Assembly (NCBI GenBank): GCA_004352715.1
Contig: SCFE01000059.1
Coordinates: 1,404,730 to 1,468,729, forward strand
DNA length: 64,000 bases
From: Hofstenia miamia
Taxonomy: Eukaryota > Xenacoelomorpha > Acoela
Reading direction: 5' to 3'
Part shown: positions 11,700 to 23,900 of the stretch, piece after piece
Position numbering within the stretch: the first letter of the stretch is position 1
Layout: each line of letters begins with the position of its first letter
Notes under the pieces: model-generated
Told to the model about the DNA's origin: nothing
The model's database searches: none
The model's input: the letters and a program-made list of their open reading frames with translations, nothing else
Program-made: the position numbers and the translations under genes

Positions 11700-12984
11700 A
11701 CATGAATCATGCTGATGCCACACACCCACCCAAAGCTAACCTTTGGTATGTAACAGTTTATAGTGAAGGTTGTTGTAGAAGATTTTGGGTATCACCCAAG
11801 AGATTGAGTATTCTGGTTTCTTCCTACCTGGTTTCAGAGATTTCCTCTTGTCTGCTTAGGTAAGCGATTGTTTTGATTTCCATTGTTTTGATTTTGTGAT
11901 AACTTACGTATTTTAGGTTCTTTATTGGTGCTGGAATTATGATTGATTGTCAGAGATTGTTTATTCAGTGTGAAACACTTCATAGAATGCTGCTCTGTAT
12001 AGTTTTTGGCCTTTAAGTGCTATCATTAGCGTCATTTTGGCATCTATGTCAGATGTTTGGGCAAATGTAGTGTCCAGTTGAGCGTCTGGGAAGAAGAATT
12101 GGAACATTGACGTTAGTGATTGATGGTAATTTGTGTTTTTGTAAAGAAAGTCAATATTTTGTAGAATTAGTTCCATCATTTGGTCCAGATCATTATTGTT
12201 GGCTCATATCATTCTAAGTATTTCAACATGAGACGTCATAATATTTCAAGTCTTCTTGGAACAGATTTGCCCAGATGATGTTGTTGATTCCTGTGCAAAG
12301 AATAAGTGATTTTAATTTCTTTTTAGATATTTTGCTTTTGAGGTTATTAATTTGTTGTCATATCAGGAGTCCCTTTTTGTATATATCTTTGGGTGCTTTT
12401 TTGGTGTCCACTAGTAATTGGTATCCCTGATCATGATCATGTAGATTGTGGGCTGTGTCTTTGAAAAGTTTTGTTGTTTTAAAGTTTATTATCTCTTGTG
12501 CCATGTTAAAATATAGATTGTACAAAGGTATATCGTGTTTAATTGGCTTAATAGCTTTGTCTTTAGTGTAGGGTGTTATTATTGGTATTCCAACTATAGA
12601 TGGAGGGATGCAGAATTCGTTTGAGATTGTGATTTGTTTTTCTAACTGATGCCAATTTCCAGTAGGTTTTGCTATTTGAGCTGTGCTGATGATGACTGGA
12701 TAGTTTAGAGATTTATGGTCGATTTCACTGATAATCTGTAGGTTTAAAGTTTTCATGAGGGACTATTTGACTTTTTGTGGAATGATAAAATGGCATGATG
12801 AACACTAGATGTCAAATGCCACTTGTTGGTTTGGTGACATCAGTATCTCTATTGTGGTTTTTGTGTAGGAGTCTGTGAACATCTTCATTTTTATGAGTTC
12901 CACATTAGAAACTGTTCCTGATGTGTACTGGATTGGTGTTATCTGGATCTGATTTTTGTTGCTTAGAATTGACTTGTTAATTAG
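11700..12984 (-). pseudogene. Unknown repeat protein X, copy A
   Basis: Three - strand segments (12984-12805, 12756-12358, 12179-11961) encode pieces of one protein that also occurs at 49.6-50.7 kb on the + strand. Shared blocks include MSPNQQ.AFDI, CIPP followed by PYTKDK, DQGYQLLV, and DAKMTLM near the end. I recognise no domain, and see no signal peptide or membrane segment. Frame breaks show decay. The 5' side ends where the MULE element begins (~12985). On the 3' side the copy runs towards the LTR at 11591, as copy B runs into a matching LTR-like start, so X may be the 3' ORF of this LTR family. Confidence 0.55.
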
Positions 12985-14300
12985 GGCGTGCAGAGATTTC
13001 ACTCACTCAAAAATATTTCAACTCAATTGTATTTTCATCCAAAAGATATTTCACTCAAAGACATGTTTCACTCAATTCACTTCTCACTCAATAGGAAGTT
13101 TCACTCAATTTACATTTCACTCAAAATGACGTTTCACTCAATGACTGGTTCACTCAATTTTAGCGGTGTTTTCAAAAGCTACTCCACAAAAACTACTTTT
13201 TTCATTTGCACTTTGCAAAAAATGGAAAAAGATATTGGAAATGTTCCTTTGAGGGCTGCAAAGCCCGTTTAATTTCAGATTTAAATTATGCTATAAGGTA
13301 AATGCATTAAAACGCGTTTTTAACAATTATGTTATTCAAATTATTTAATGTGCTTTAATATATTCTAATATGGTATTAAATTTTAATTCAGAATACTACT
13401 GCCAATGAAAATAGCATTAAGAGAATATTTAATTAATTTTTAATAACAGTTTAAAGTTACATATGCCAAATATATTAATTTAGTTCTGAAAGTGGAATAC
13501 ATATTCATGCTGCACCTCATGCAGAAATTATAAGAGCAACAATTGCTCTGCAACATATGAGTGACAGTATAAAATGTAATCCTTCCCAGATTGCCAGTAT
13601 GATTCTCTATTAATTTATCTAGAAAATATAAAAATGAATAAATATTTATATTACAGTGTTATCATATGAAGTACTGCTTCTTTGCAATTTATATTATTTT
13701 AGGACAAGTATACGCCAATGTCAGTGGCATCAAGGGCATTAAGCTCTTTGAAGTGAAAGTCTTATCCCGCACTTCTTCTGAATGCTACTAGTTGGATTAT
13801 ACCGCCAGAGTATAGAGTGAATAAGCAGGCACTTTTTCATATACATAAATTTACAATATTCTTTCTGAAATCTTCAACTAATTTTTACCCCATAATTTAG
13901 AACGAAAATATGTTAGTATGTGATGGTTTCATCAATGACCACCAACTTGTCATATTCGCCTCTGACCACATGATCAAATTGCTTGCACAATCTGAACTGA
14001 TTGCTGGTGATGGAACTTTTAAAATGGTCCCATCAATATTTAACCAGGTTTACCTTAATAGAATTCCATTAAAACCAATTCGTAATGTAACTGAAATATT
14101 GTTAAATGACTAATTTAATATATAAATTTCAATGTGTTTTCATTTTAATTCTACAATTTGTAATTTAGGTTTATACTTTTAATTTTTTTTACGCAGAGAA
14201 GCTGATCCCCACAGCTTATGCTTTGTGCAGTAATAAAAACAAAGATGTATATACCAAAATCATAGAGGTTCAATTAGTTCTTGAAACTTTAATTCGACAC
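12985..14300 (+). pseudogene. FLYWCH/MULE-type transposase, decayed copy 1
   Basis: The 5' end has an array of TTTCACTCAA-like repeats (13005-13155). A degraded FLYWCH zinc-finger exon follows (~13190-13275), then short exon-like blocks at ~13490 and ~13700-13830. A well-preserved MULE exon (13901-14047) carries VIFASDHMIKLLAQSE and GDGTFKMVPSIFNQ, with the first catalytic Asp in DGTFK. It ends at a GT donor. The next exon (14169-~14290), after an AG acceptor and in phase, gives AEKLIPTAYALCSNKNKDVY. The family cuts and pastes DNA. The rest of the gene is replaced by the inverted-repeat arm. Confidence 0.65.
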
Positions 14301-15430
14301 CAACATGAGAATTACTGATGAAAAAACACCAAATATGGTTAGGACACATTTGTCACTCATGGCCTCTAGTTGTCCCATGGATATTAATTAATCAACTTAT
14401 TATGGATACACAAGATAAAGATATAAACGACTTACTAGCCATAAAACTTTTTTATTTGCTTTTACCAAAGAAAATTTATTGGAATAATGCTAAAAAATTA
14501 TATTTGACTGAAATTTATTGTGACACAGATACAGAAGGATAAATTTCTATTATGTTTGTTTTTCTCAAAATTATAAAGGAAATGCATGTTTTTCAAAGGA
14601 ATGTTAATTTTTTATGTAGCACTTATGGAATCAACTTTGGGTACAATAATGTTCAGAGACCCCAGAGCATTATACAAATCAGCCAGGAAACACAGAATTA
14701 CGTCTACAAACTTACTGGACATAGCAAAAGCCTACAATATAGTACTATGGATTAAGAACTCTGAAGTTCAATGTGTAGAATCACAAGGAAACAAAGCCGA
14801 TGTTACGTCACAGGGAATTTTATATGATAATGTTGTATATTGTAGTGAACTTAATATTTCCTCTCCACTCTAAACAGCATTTCATTTTGCAAAGAGCATA
14901 AATAGGAGTGCAGAGAAAGATTAGTTACTATTTTGTTTTTGATTTTGGAAAGAAAGAGAATAAAACAACTTAATTCAACCCAAAATTAGATTCCCCTTCA
15001 TAGATATTGTGATACACCCAAGGATCTAGAGCAAAGGTATGCATTGATTGATATTTTTAATCTGTACCCACAAACTCTAAAAAATTTTATCTGCATCTTG
15101 AGATTACTTAATTTCAAATCTGCATCTGCAGAATTTCTTCAAATATTATTATTAAAAATGCTCAAAACATATGTGGGAAATAATTGGGAATCTGCAAAAT
15201 ATCTGCAGTTTTGATGTTGGTCACCTAACAGACGCCTTTGTTTATTTATGTTGAAAATAATTGATTTGATTTTTAAGTATTTTTTTATGTTACAAAACAT
15301 AAGCAACTGTTATAGTATGTTTCCAAGCATTGGGGGGGTTTCCAATCATGGCTACTCCCTTGGGCAAAACCGTCTCAATAATAGATGATACTTTTTGTGA
15401 TTGTGACATTTTGGGATTTATAGGGGAAGA
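14273..15430 (+). repeat. Right arm of the 1.16 kb inverted repeat
   Basis: Partner of 4596-5753 (see there). It starts within the MULE exon region and ends at the single N at 15431. Its short frames (14318-14542, 14552-14755, 14586-14873) correspond to those in the left arm. Confidence 0.9.
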
Positions 15431-15603
15431 NCTTCGAAAATCTATAAAACTAATTTAAAATAGCTTAATTATATTTTTAAAATTATTGTATTGAATATAG
15501 ATTATAAATTTGCTAAAATAGTTTTTTACAAATAGAAACAAATGAAGTTATCATAAAGTTTACAATAAAAATCGTCATAGGACTGTGACCATCGATTGGC
15601 GTG

Positions 15604-17301
15604 CAGAGATTTCACTCAAAATGTTTCACTCAATTCACTTCTCACTCAATAGGAAGTTTCACTCAATTTACATTTCACTCAAAATGACGTTTCACTCAAT
15701 GACCGGTTCACTCAATTTTAGCGGTGTTTTCAAAACTCGTCATTTGCATATCATGGCCGAAGTTCTGACAACCAAACGAGGTAGCAAAAAGCTCTCTATA
15801 ATAACAACTTTTTTCATTTGCACTTTGCAAAAAATGGAAAAAGATATTGGAAGTGCTTCTTTGAGGGCTGCAAAGCCCGTTTAATTTCGGATTTAAATTA
15901 TGTTATAAGGTAAATGCATTAAAACGCGTTTTTAACAATTATGTCATTCAAAGTATTTAATGTGCTTTAATATATTCTAACATGGTATTAAATTTTAATT
16001 CAGAATACTACTCCCAATGAAAATAGCATTAAGAGAATATTTGATTAATTTTTCATAATGGTTTAAAATAACATATGCCAAATGAATTAATTTAGTTCTG
16101 AAAGTGGAATACATATTCATGCTGCACCTCATGCAGAAATCATAAGAGCAACAATTGCTTGGCAACATATGAGCAACAGTATAAAACATAATCCTTCCCA
16201 GATTCCCAGTATGATTCTCTTTATCAATTTATCTAGAAAATATAAAAATGAATAAATATTTATATTACAGTGTTATCGTATTGAGTACTGATTCTTTGCA
16301 ATTTATATTATTTTAGGACAAGTATACCGCAACGTATCTGCATCTTTAGTCCAAGATGTTGCAGTACATCTAACGCCAATGTCAATGGCATCAAGGGCAT
16401 TAGGCTCTTTAAAGCGAAAGTCTTATCCCACACTTCCTCTAAATGCTACTAGTTTGATCATACCACCAGAGTATAGAGTGAACAAGCAGGCACTTTTTCA
16501 TATACATAAATTTACAATATTCTTTCTGCAATTTTAAACTAATTCTTAATCCTACCTGTACTCCTGAGAAATTGTATATATCTACAAAAGTAGATTTTGT
16601 AGAGAATCACAAAAACTATGAAATTCAGATTTTTGGTGAATTATTTACCAATAGTTTTGGCTTGGAACAACATTACATATACTAATATACTATATTGGTG
16701 GAAAAAAAGGTTGGCATAACAACCAGATAATCAAAGGATACACTGTAGCAAGAAAGAGTTCCAAGGCGATCTTAATTTAAGGTTAAAAACAAAGGCACTA
16801 AATATTTAATGTTAAAAAGTCAAAGGCATTAGATATTTAATGATGAAAAGTCCACCTGGTTTTCATAAGAATTGCTAGCACTATAATATAAATTTTTCTG
16901 ATGATACTAAATCTCTACGACTTTGATTGAACCTGATGAATTTTATTGAGTGAATGCTTTGAATTTCCAACAGAATAATGAAACTTGCCAATTAAAAGTA
17001 GTTGGTAGTTTACAATACATCTAATTGTTCAATTTTTAAACTTTAATTACATTTGAACATTGAATATGAAGCTTGATTCGCAATCAACTTTTTCAAAGTC
17101 GTCAAGGCTAATTTACACTGATCTTCATTTTGGTTATTTTGACAATAACTGAATTTCACTTATTATTGAATTGAGTGAACCGTGCATTGAGTGAAAGATG
17201 ATGTTGAGTAAAAAATGAATTGAACAAACATCCTATTGAGTGAAAGATGGTATTGAGTGAAACATTCCCATTGAGTAAAAGAGCTTTGAGTGAAAACACT
17301 G
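15604..17301 (+). mobile_element. FLYWCH/MULE derivative with inverted subterminal repeat arrays
   Basis: The left end starts CAGAGATTTCACTCAA and is followed by at least six TTTCACTCAA-like units to 15720. The right end (17165-17301) holds the reverse complement units (ATTGAGTGAAA) and closes with TTGAGTGAAAACACTG. The element is ~1.7 kb. Its left half is a sister of copy 1 (12.99-13.83 kb), including FLYWCH and following exon blocks, but no MULE catalytic exon is present, so it is an internally deleted, non-autonomous copy. No clear target duplication was seen. Confidence 0.65.
15753..15893 (+). pseudogene. FLYWCH zinc-finger exon of the MULE derivative
   Basis: Starts with ATG and reads MAEVLTTKRGSKKLSI, then needs a frame change to read NNFFHLHFAKNGKRYW and KCFFEGCKARLI. 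The pattern of aromatic residues, W-x-C and G-C-K-A-R fits a FLYWCH DNA-binding finger, usual at the N terminus of this transposase class. Further blocks follow at ~16100-16200 (IHIHAAPHAEIIRATIAW) and 16318-16486 (ALGSLKRKSYPTLPLNATS). Confidence 0.55.
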
Positions 17302-18001
17302 TAGATCATTCTTAGATATGTACATTTTGTACGAAATGAATTTACGTTAATAAAGTTAATGATCGAAAGTCGGCTAAAAGTAAAAGCTGAAGTAGTCTAA
17401 GTCTAACTTAGACCATCTAAGAGGTTTTTAATGTATTTTATCATATCTATATTTACCGTGTCATTTCGTAATTGCAGATGTTATGTTTAGTGTTCATAAT
17501 TTCCAAATATATGTATATTTTGTGATTTATTCATCAGTGAGCTCTGTATCCCCATTTGGTAAATATTTTTCTCATTTACACAGATCTGTAGTGGTAGTAC
17601 GGACTAATTAGTTTGAAGCACAAAGTGTTATTAAGTATGCCTTTTGATTTTTTCGTTGAAATGCATCAATTTTCTTGAAGTACTGGTCAGGGTAGTGCTA
17701 CTTTTAGAGTAGAATCATGAAGATTTCTAGGGCATGTTTAGGCTTTAAATATTTACGTTCTATAGGCTTATAGATGAATTTGATTAAATTTTGTAACAAA
17801 CTAAAGAAACAACAGAAATAATGCTTAATTTTATTCGAACAAATACATGTGAATTGTCTAATAAATAAATTGAGTTGGAAAACTTAGAAAATCCTCAGCA
17901 TTCTGTCAGAAAAAAGTCTGGCAAATACGGCGTTATTGTACTTTAGGGGACCCAGTTTGTGTGACGTCATAAAATGGGTATAAAACTCTAACCCCAATCC
18001 C
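17302..18001. other. No gene recognised
   Basis: AT-rich. A perfect CRE-type octamer TGACGTCA lies at 17962-17969, but no transcript start or coding frame can be linked to it. Confidence 0.4.
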
Positions 18002-18386
18002 TCACTCAAAACTTGGGTGTTTTGCAAAAAAATTAATCAACCAGATGAAATGCAATATAATTGCATTGGTTGGAGAGGCTTGCCTGTCCGAGGGAGAATT
18101 TCTTTCTCTTAATGTCTGGACGGCATATTGAGATCTGGCGGGGATGTGGTGATAGAATAAGTAATCACTGCTAGAACATATTTGCTGATATAATTTTCTG
18201 TCTGCTGCTTGTATCATATATTTTTAAAACGATTTTACACTTCACAGCTCTCTTCTGAATATTGTCAATAGTTGCTAGAAAGGTAACGTTCGCTCCTCCC
18301 CATACATTTATTTCATAACTGATAGGAGTTTTGACGAATGAATTATATAACAGGTTCATATCTAAACTGTTATAATTCAGGCTCAC
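18002..18386 (-). pseudogene. LINE reverse transcriptase C-terminal fragment
   Basis: The - strand from 18386 encodes LYNSFVKTPISYEINVWGG followed by TIDNIQKRAVKC, which fits the region after the RT thumb in LINE proteins (serine-phenylalanine-valine, then WG and IQKRA). The sequence continues in a second frame at 18217-18002 (ending near SQYAVQTLRERN). The frame change and missing N-terminus mark a dead, 5'-truncated copy. Confidence 0.5.
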
Positions 18387-19418
18387 TGTTCACAGTTAAT
18401 AAACAACTTTTATTTTTAGAAATGATCATTTGGAAATTGCCATGTATAGTATCAAATTCAGCAATGATTTTAACGAAGAAAATGCATCAATATTATTATT
18501 ATTACATGTATTACTAGACTTAATGCAAACGCATTTTAAATTTCGATTTGTTTTAAAGGATTATCTTGAATTTAATAAGTCTATTATATTCGATAATCTA
18601 TCTGTCTAGATTGAAAATTTGGTCAGTCCATATCAGTTGCGATTGTTGTGAGATTTTGTTTTGCACTTCCTTCGAGCATTACGTTTAGGTTGTCAACTTC
18701 CGCTTTATACCATTTTGACAATACCTTCTTTGTTGTAAAATTAGATAAATTTTCAACTCTGCTCTAATTTATTTTTTAGTTTTCCATTTACCAATTAAAG
18801 TGTTTAATAAATATCAATTATAGAATAGAATAGAATGTATTTTTGTGATGCGTAAAATTAAAAAGAATACAAATAAGTATTATCACTGCATCAGAGGTAT
18901 TCTCCTATAGGCAATAAGCCCTTACATGAAGTACCTAATTATAGATATTATTGCAGTGATATCGAATTTTTGATATAATTCGAAAGCTGTATAAGGAATG
19001 TTTTATACTTTTAGTATATTTTCAAATATTTATCCTTAATTATATGAAAAGAATTCAAGCTAAATTTTATTAAGTTTATATTGCACTCCACTAAATGTAT
19101 TTTTTTAGGTATTTTTAAATTATTTCCATGGCTCCTGTGTTGGACTTGGGCCTTGGTACTTAGAAAATTAAAGTGATGCTAACATCAGATAATACATTTG
19201 TCAGCATTCAGTTTTGAAGGGTTTTTTGTAGAAATCTAGATCAAAAGACATGCATAATCTTTGGTGCCAGTTTTATAACAGTTTGCTCTAGTATTATTAT
19301 ATTTACTGGCAAATAATTTGTATAGGGTATATATTTGAATAAAGCAATGGGCTATTTTTTATATGAGCAATTTTTTTTTGGAAGACAATGATATACTAAA
19401 TGTTTTATCTTATATTCA
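18387..19418. other. Upstream region of PNO1, no gene recognised
   Basis: AT-rich. The ~100 bp before the PNO1 start are almost pure A/T, without a distinct TATA or initiator that I would defend. Confidence 0.4.
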
Positions 19419-19476
19419 ATGGAAGTTGATGATAACCAGGCGGCGATTGTCTTTCCACCAGTATCGATTTCTGCAG
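19419..19476 (+). CDS. PNO1: PNO1 exon 1 (pre-rRNA processing factor)
   Basis: PNO1 (Dim2) is a KH-domain RNA-binding protein of the nucleolus and cytoplasm. It binds the 3' end of 18S pre-rRNA with the endonuclease NOB1 and is needed for 40S subunit maturation. Exon 1 starts at ATG 19419 and encodes 19 residues plus one base, ending with IVFPPVSISA at a GTAATT donor (19477). A VFPP motif at this place is typical of the family. Joined to exons 2 and 3 in phase, the protein is 206 residues, shorter than the ~250 of vertebrates, with the difference in the N-terminal tail. Intron 1 (19477-24869) holds a microsatellite gap and a whole antisense retrotransposon. Confidence 0.85.
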
Positions 19477-19662
19477 GTAATTTTCATAATTTCTTTGTAA
19501 GTAATTGGGAAACTAGTATATTAACCCATTCACCGCCAAACCTATCAATGTCTATACTACCCATGCACGGTAAATTGCCTTATCTATTCCGATTGATTGG
19601 AGTCATCGTCAGTATTACAAATATGGTAAATAAATATTTTACAATCAATTTCACTAGAGGAA

Positions 19663-19943
19663 TATATATATATATATATATATATNNNNNNNNNNNNNNN
19701 NNNNNNNNNNNNNNNNNNNNNNNNNNNNNNNNNNNNNNNNNNNNNNNNNNNNNNNNNNNNNNNNNNNNNNNNNNNNNNNNNNNNNNNNNNNNNNNNNNNN
19801 NNNNNNNNNNNNNNNNNNNNNNNNNNNNNNNNNNNNNNNNNNNNNNNNNNNNNNNNNNNNNNNNNNNNNNNNNNNNNNNNNNNNNNNNNNNNNNNNNNNN
19901 NNNNNNNNNNNNNNNNNNNNNNNNNNNNNNNNNNNNNNNNNNN

Positions 19944-19981
<38 letters not shown>
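19663..19981. repeat. (TA)n microsatellite with a 258-N gap, PNO1 intron 1
   Basis: TA tracts at 19663-19685 and 19944-19981 flank N at 19686-19943. Confidence 0.95.
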
Positions 19982-19986
<5 letters not shown>

Positions 19987-20914
19987 TGTATTCACTATAA
20001 ATCTAACATTATTGATGTTAGCTTTCGTTGTTAATTAGTGTTTTGTCTTTTATTTTGTAACAATTAAATTGTAAATAGCTAGTAATTTGCCAACAATATG
20101 CCAAGTAGTTTGGGAAAACTTGCACATTTTGCTGAGTTTAATTATTGAAACTAAAATAAAAAAGCTTAACTTTTTTTTCAACTGCTTGCGCTCCTCCGAA
20201 GTTATTTTTTCAAATGAGATTCAATGCAAAAACGTTTTCATACTCCTATAATCAAACCAATTTCATTTAGCATCTTTAGTTTTTACTGCGAGCTGTCTTT
20301 TTGCTATTTTTTAAACATGCCGATTTTTTATGTCAATTGCTATCTTTATATGCGTCATTGCAACTGTAATATCCACATAGAGTGAGTGTTTTTTTGGAAC
20401 TGTGGTGTTGAAGGCAACTGAACTACCTTGATAATATTAATCAAATGAATCGTAGTATTACATAGTCAATTCGCAAAATTTTATAACAATCTTTTATGTA
20501 GGATCATTGTAATCGCAATTAGGCATATAGCCAAAATTTTGGCGAAATTCAGTAATTTTTTCAAAAGTTATGTTTTTAAGGAAAACGAACACATATCAGC
20601 TTTTTGTACCTACTTGATATTAATAGATATAAGCAGCTCTGAATCTGAGTTTGACTCAAACATAACTAAAGCATTGATTGATATTAAGCTAAAATAGCAT
20701 GAATAGAGATGTTCAATTGCATAAAATAATATAATAGAATCGTCATTGCCTAATTTTAAATGTTTGGAGCTATTCTATAAATTTTTACATATAGAAAATA
20801 TACATAAAAATAGGTGCATATTAAGAAAAATCGTCCACATGCTATAAAAACAATTTATTCAAGTGTTTTAGATTTATTATAACTTTTTTAAAGAAAATTC
20901 CAAATATATATATA

Positions 20915-23900
20915 TTTTTTTTTTGACGTCGCAATATTATTTATATATAAAGTGATATAATTATGCTGTGAACAAATATCATATGTATAATCATTTACAA
21001 TATTTCATTTCATAAATCATCATTAAATTGGAAAATTTCAATAGTCAATCATCACAGACAAGGTAATTGTTTAAGATAATCTTCAGCTATAGTTTGACAA
21101 CTTTTGATGTTTCTATTGGCGTTGCAATTGTGTCCTTGGCAACAGTAGTATTTTGGTCTTTTTTCTGGTTTAGGTACTTCTGCGCTTTCAGAATTGTTGC
21201 AGTGCTTTGGTTGTTCAGTCCACAGGAGACCTAGCGATGATTGCACGCGCTGTGCAACGCGCCAGCACTATACCCAACCGAGTCATAATCTCCTTCTGTG
21301 CAGCTTCCGTTGACTGCTTGGTCTGGATGGCGAGCCTACTGGCGATCTTCCTGATGGTCCTCATTGCTTGAATGCCCCACGAGCCGTAGGGTGTCACTGC
21401 GAGAGGGAGACACTCCCAACCAAGCTCTTCACATTTGTCGTCATTCTCGCAGTGCTTCTTTAGCTCAGCAGCCTCTAGGCAGTAGCCGGTCGTGGCACTC
21501 GCTCCGTCAATGTTGAGAGGATTGAGCGGGTGTGCTACGGTGACGTCTATTGCTCCTGCTTTTCCAAGGGACCAGACGGGGATCAGAACATCCGCAGGCC
21601 GTGTCAGTGAGCTCGAGTGATCCAAGTTGGCACCCTGTTCGAGTATGGGATTCATTAAGGCTCTACTTGCACAGTTGAAGATAGTATCCCGTATGGTGTT
21701 GTGGCGGAATATCACATCTGGCCCTCTCTTGCATGTCAGCGCATGGTGTCCAAGGGGATCAAGCAGATTCTCTGGACACAATGGACACTTGGCGCCTGTA
21801 CACGCCAGGGGTAGTCCCAGTCTGTGCTTTAGAAGAACCTGTACTTCCTCTGGTTCAAGTCTGAAGCCCAACCCTGGGGATGGGGTGGCCGTCAACCATG
21901 TGGATGCGTTTGGTGACGAAACTTCAAGTAGACGGACTCGTTCCGATGGACTTTCAGCTTCTTCCAACAAGTCAGAAAGACATTTCTTTTCTATAGAAGC
22001 TGAAAGTGATACCTGACGCTTCCATCGACTTGGAAACTCATTCCCGGCTATTTGTAATTTGTCTTCTACCTTCACTTGGTCGTTGTAGGACTGAATGCTG
22101 AATTTCAAGTCGGCAATAATTCCCGAGGATGCCACAGAAGAGATGTAAGCCGCGGGTGCATGCAGCTTAAGGGAACGCAGGCCAATTCCCCCACAACTCA
22201 GCCCTAGTTGTGCCTGTTTCCTGGCGACCTCCGAAAGCTCTATTGCATTTATTTCCTCGAAACAACTTAGCACTGCGTCGTCAAAATGACCCAACATCTC
22301 CTGTGCCTGATCCGGCGGACAGCACCTGGCAAGGTGTGCTAGCTTACAAAAGCTTCCACATTGTCGCAGGAGTGAAATTGCTATTTGTGGATCTCCAAGG
22401 GTTGGCAGCTTGTTCAGAAGCATCTCAGCTGCTTGAGACTTGGAAACGATGTAATCATTGCAATAGTCATTACTTCCAATTGGCGCTCCAAGAATTTCCA
22501 GATTCGGCTGGTGGAATTTTTTGATCTCCTCGGGGAATGCAGACAGGTCGAGGCGGCAGAAAATCTCGCATTTTTTGAGGTTGAGCTCCAGTCCTGACCA
22601 CTCCATTGCCTGTTGGATGCAGGCCAGGCATCTCATAATAGACGATCTGGTTCCACAAATCACTCCGTCGTCCAAATACCACATATTCAGTAGCAAGTCG
22701 TCAATCTCGTCAATCTCGAGCACCAATCTGTTAAGTGCGATAGCGAACATCAAAGGCCCTAAAGGATCGCCTTGTTGCACTCCAGCTGCTGATAAAAACT
22801 CGCCAGTCACGTGCCACAACCTAGGATGTGTCTGATAGCAGTAAATGACCCATGGAAGTATTTCAGGGAAGTGCTTCGAGCATTCATCCATGACTGCTTG
22901 TCTGGATACAGTATTGAAAGCATTTCGCATGTCAACTTTCAAAATTGCGAAGTCATCGTCGTTCCAGTGTTCTTTCACAACTTCCCTCAGCTTGTGTACA
23001 ACTTTTTCCATACCTCCAGGACACGCAACTCCAAACTGGTGAGGTTGAAAGAGCTGACGGGCTTCCTCACTTGTGACTGCACAAATGCATTTCCCAGCAA
23101 GACGTCGATAGATCTCTCCCACCGCAATGGGTCGTATATCTAACTGAGCAGCTGGGGCAGACTTTCTCAGGGCGACTAAAGCTGCTCCAGCGAGCACTGG
23201 GGCAACCTCTCGAGGAGCTTTACCAGAGACAAGGTGATTCATGAATTGTCTCAGGGTAGAAATGAAAGACACTGGCAAGGTTGCTTCAGCTGCCTCACAA
23301 AGGTGGTCAATTCTCAATCCTGATGGTCCGCATGCTGTTCCCTTAGGGAAGGAACGTAGAATATCCAATATCTTGAAATCTGGACCTAGCTGAACAGGAG
23401 CAGAATTAATAGCAGGTATCACTGGAGCTGTCTGGATCGGGTGTTTTTCAGCTAGAAGGCGCTTAGTCTCGTCTGAGTTCGGAGCAAGTCCCTTAGAGCA
23501 CAGGACTCTACTAGCTTTCCCGAACAAGCCCTCCTCGGCAAAGGCGATGGCGGCGTCTCTAGTTTTTTGCACGTCTGAATGGACAGTTTTCTTGTCTGGT
23601 TGCAATTTAATTGCAGCTCGTTCCGCATCTCGCCACAGGGCAACTTTTTCACCATCCATCCAGCGGTTGCAAAGTGCCACTATGTTGGCTTTATGAGAGT
23701 TCTTCCCAGCTCTTTTGGCAGTGGGCAAGACACACTTAGGCAACATCAGCAAGTGAATGTATGCGTCCGTAGTGTTCTGATGGATTGCCTTGCTGATAGC
23801 ATCTTGCAGGACCCGGCCGAATGCTTGCCTCGCCATTGCCGGAACATGTTTCAGAGTGGGTCTCCTTAGGCTCGCAACCTCAGCAAGTGTTGGCAGATCA

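Noticed and set aside
13005-13155. Short regularly repeated TTTCACTCAA units that resemble a CRISPR-like array
   Set aside because: Unit spacing is irregular and very short, the genome is animal, and the reverse-complement array at 17.2 kb shows these are transposon subterminal repeats.
13910-14113. 67-codon frame as a free-standing gene
   Set aside because: It is a MULE exon read through its donor into the intron; the exon ends at 14047.
17962-17969. CRE octamer TGACGTCA as a promoter mark
   Set aside because: One motif without any transcription unit attached.
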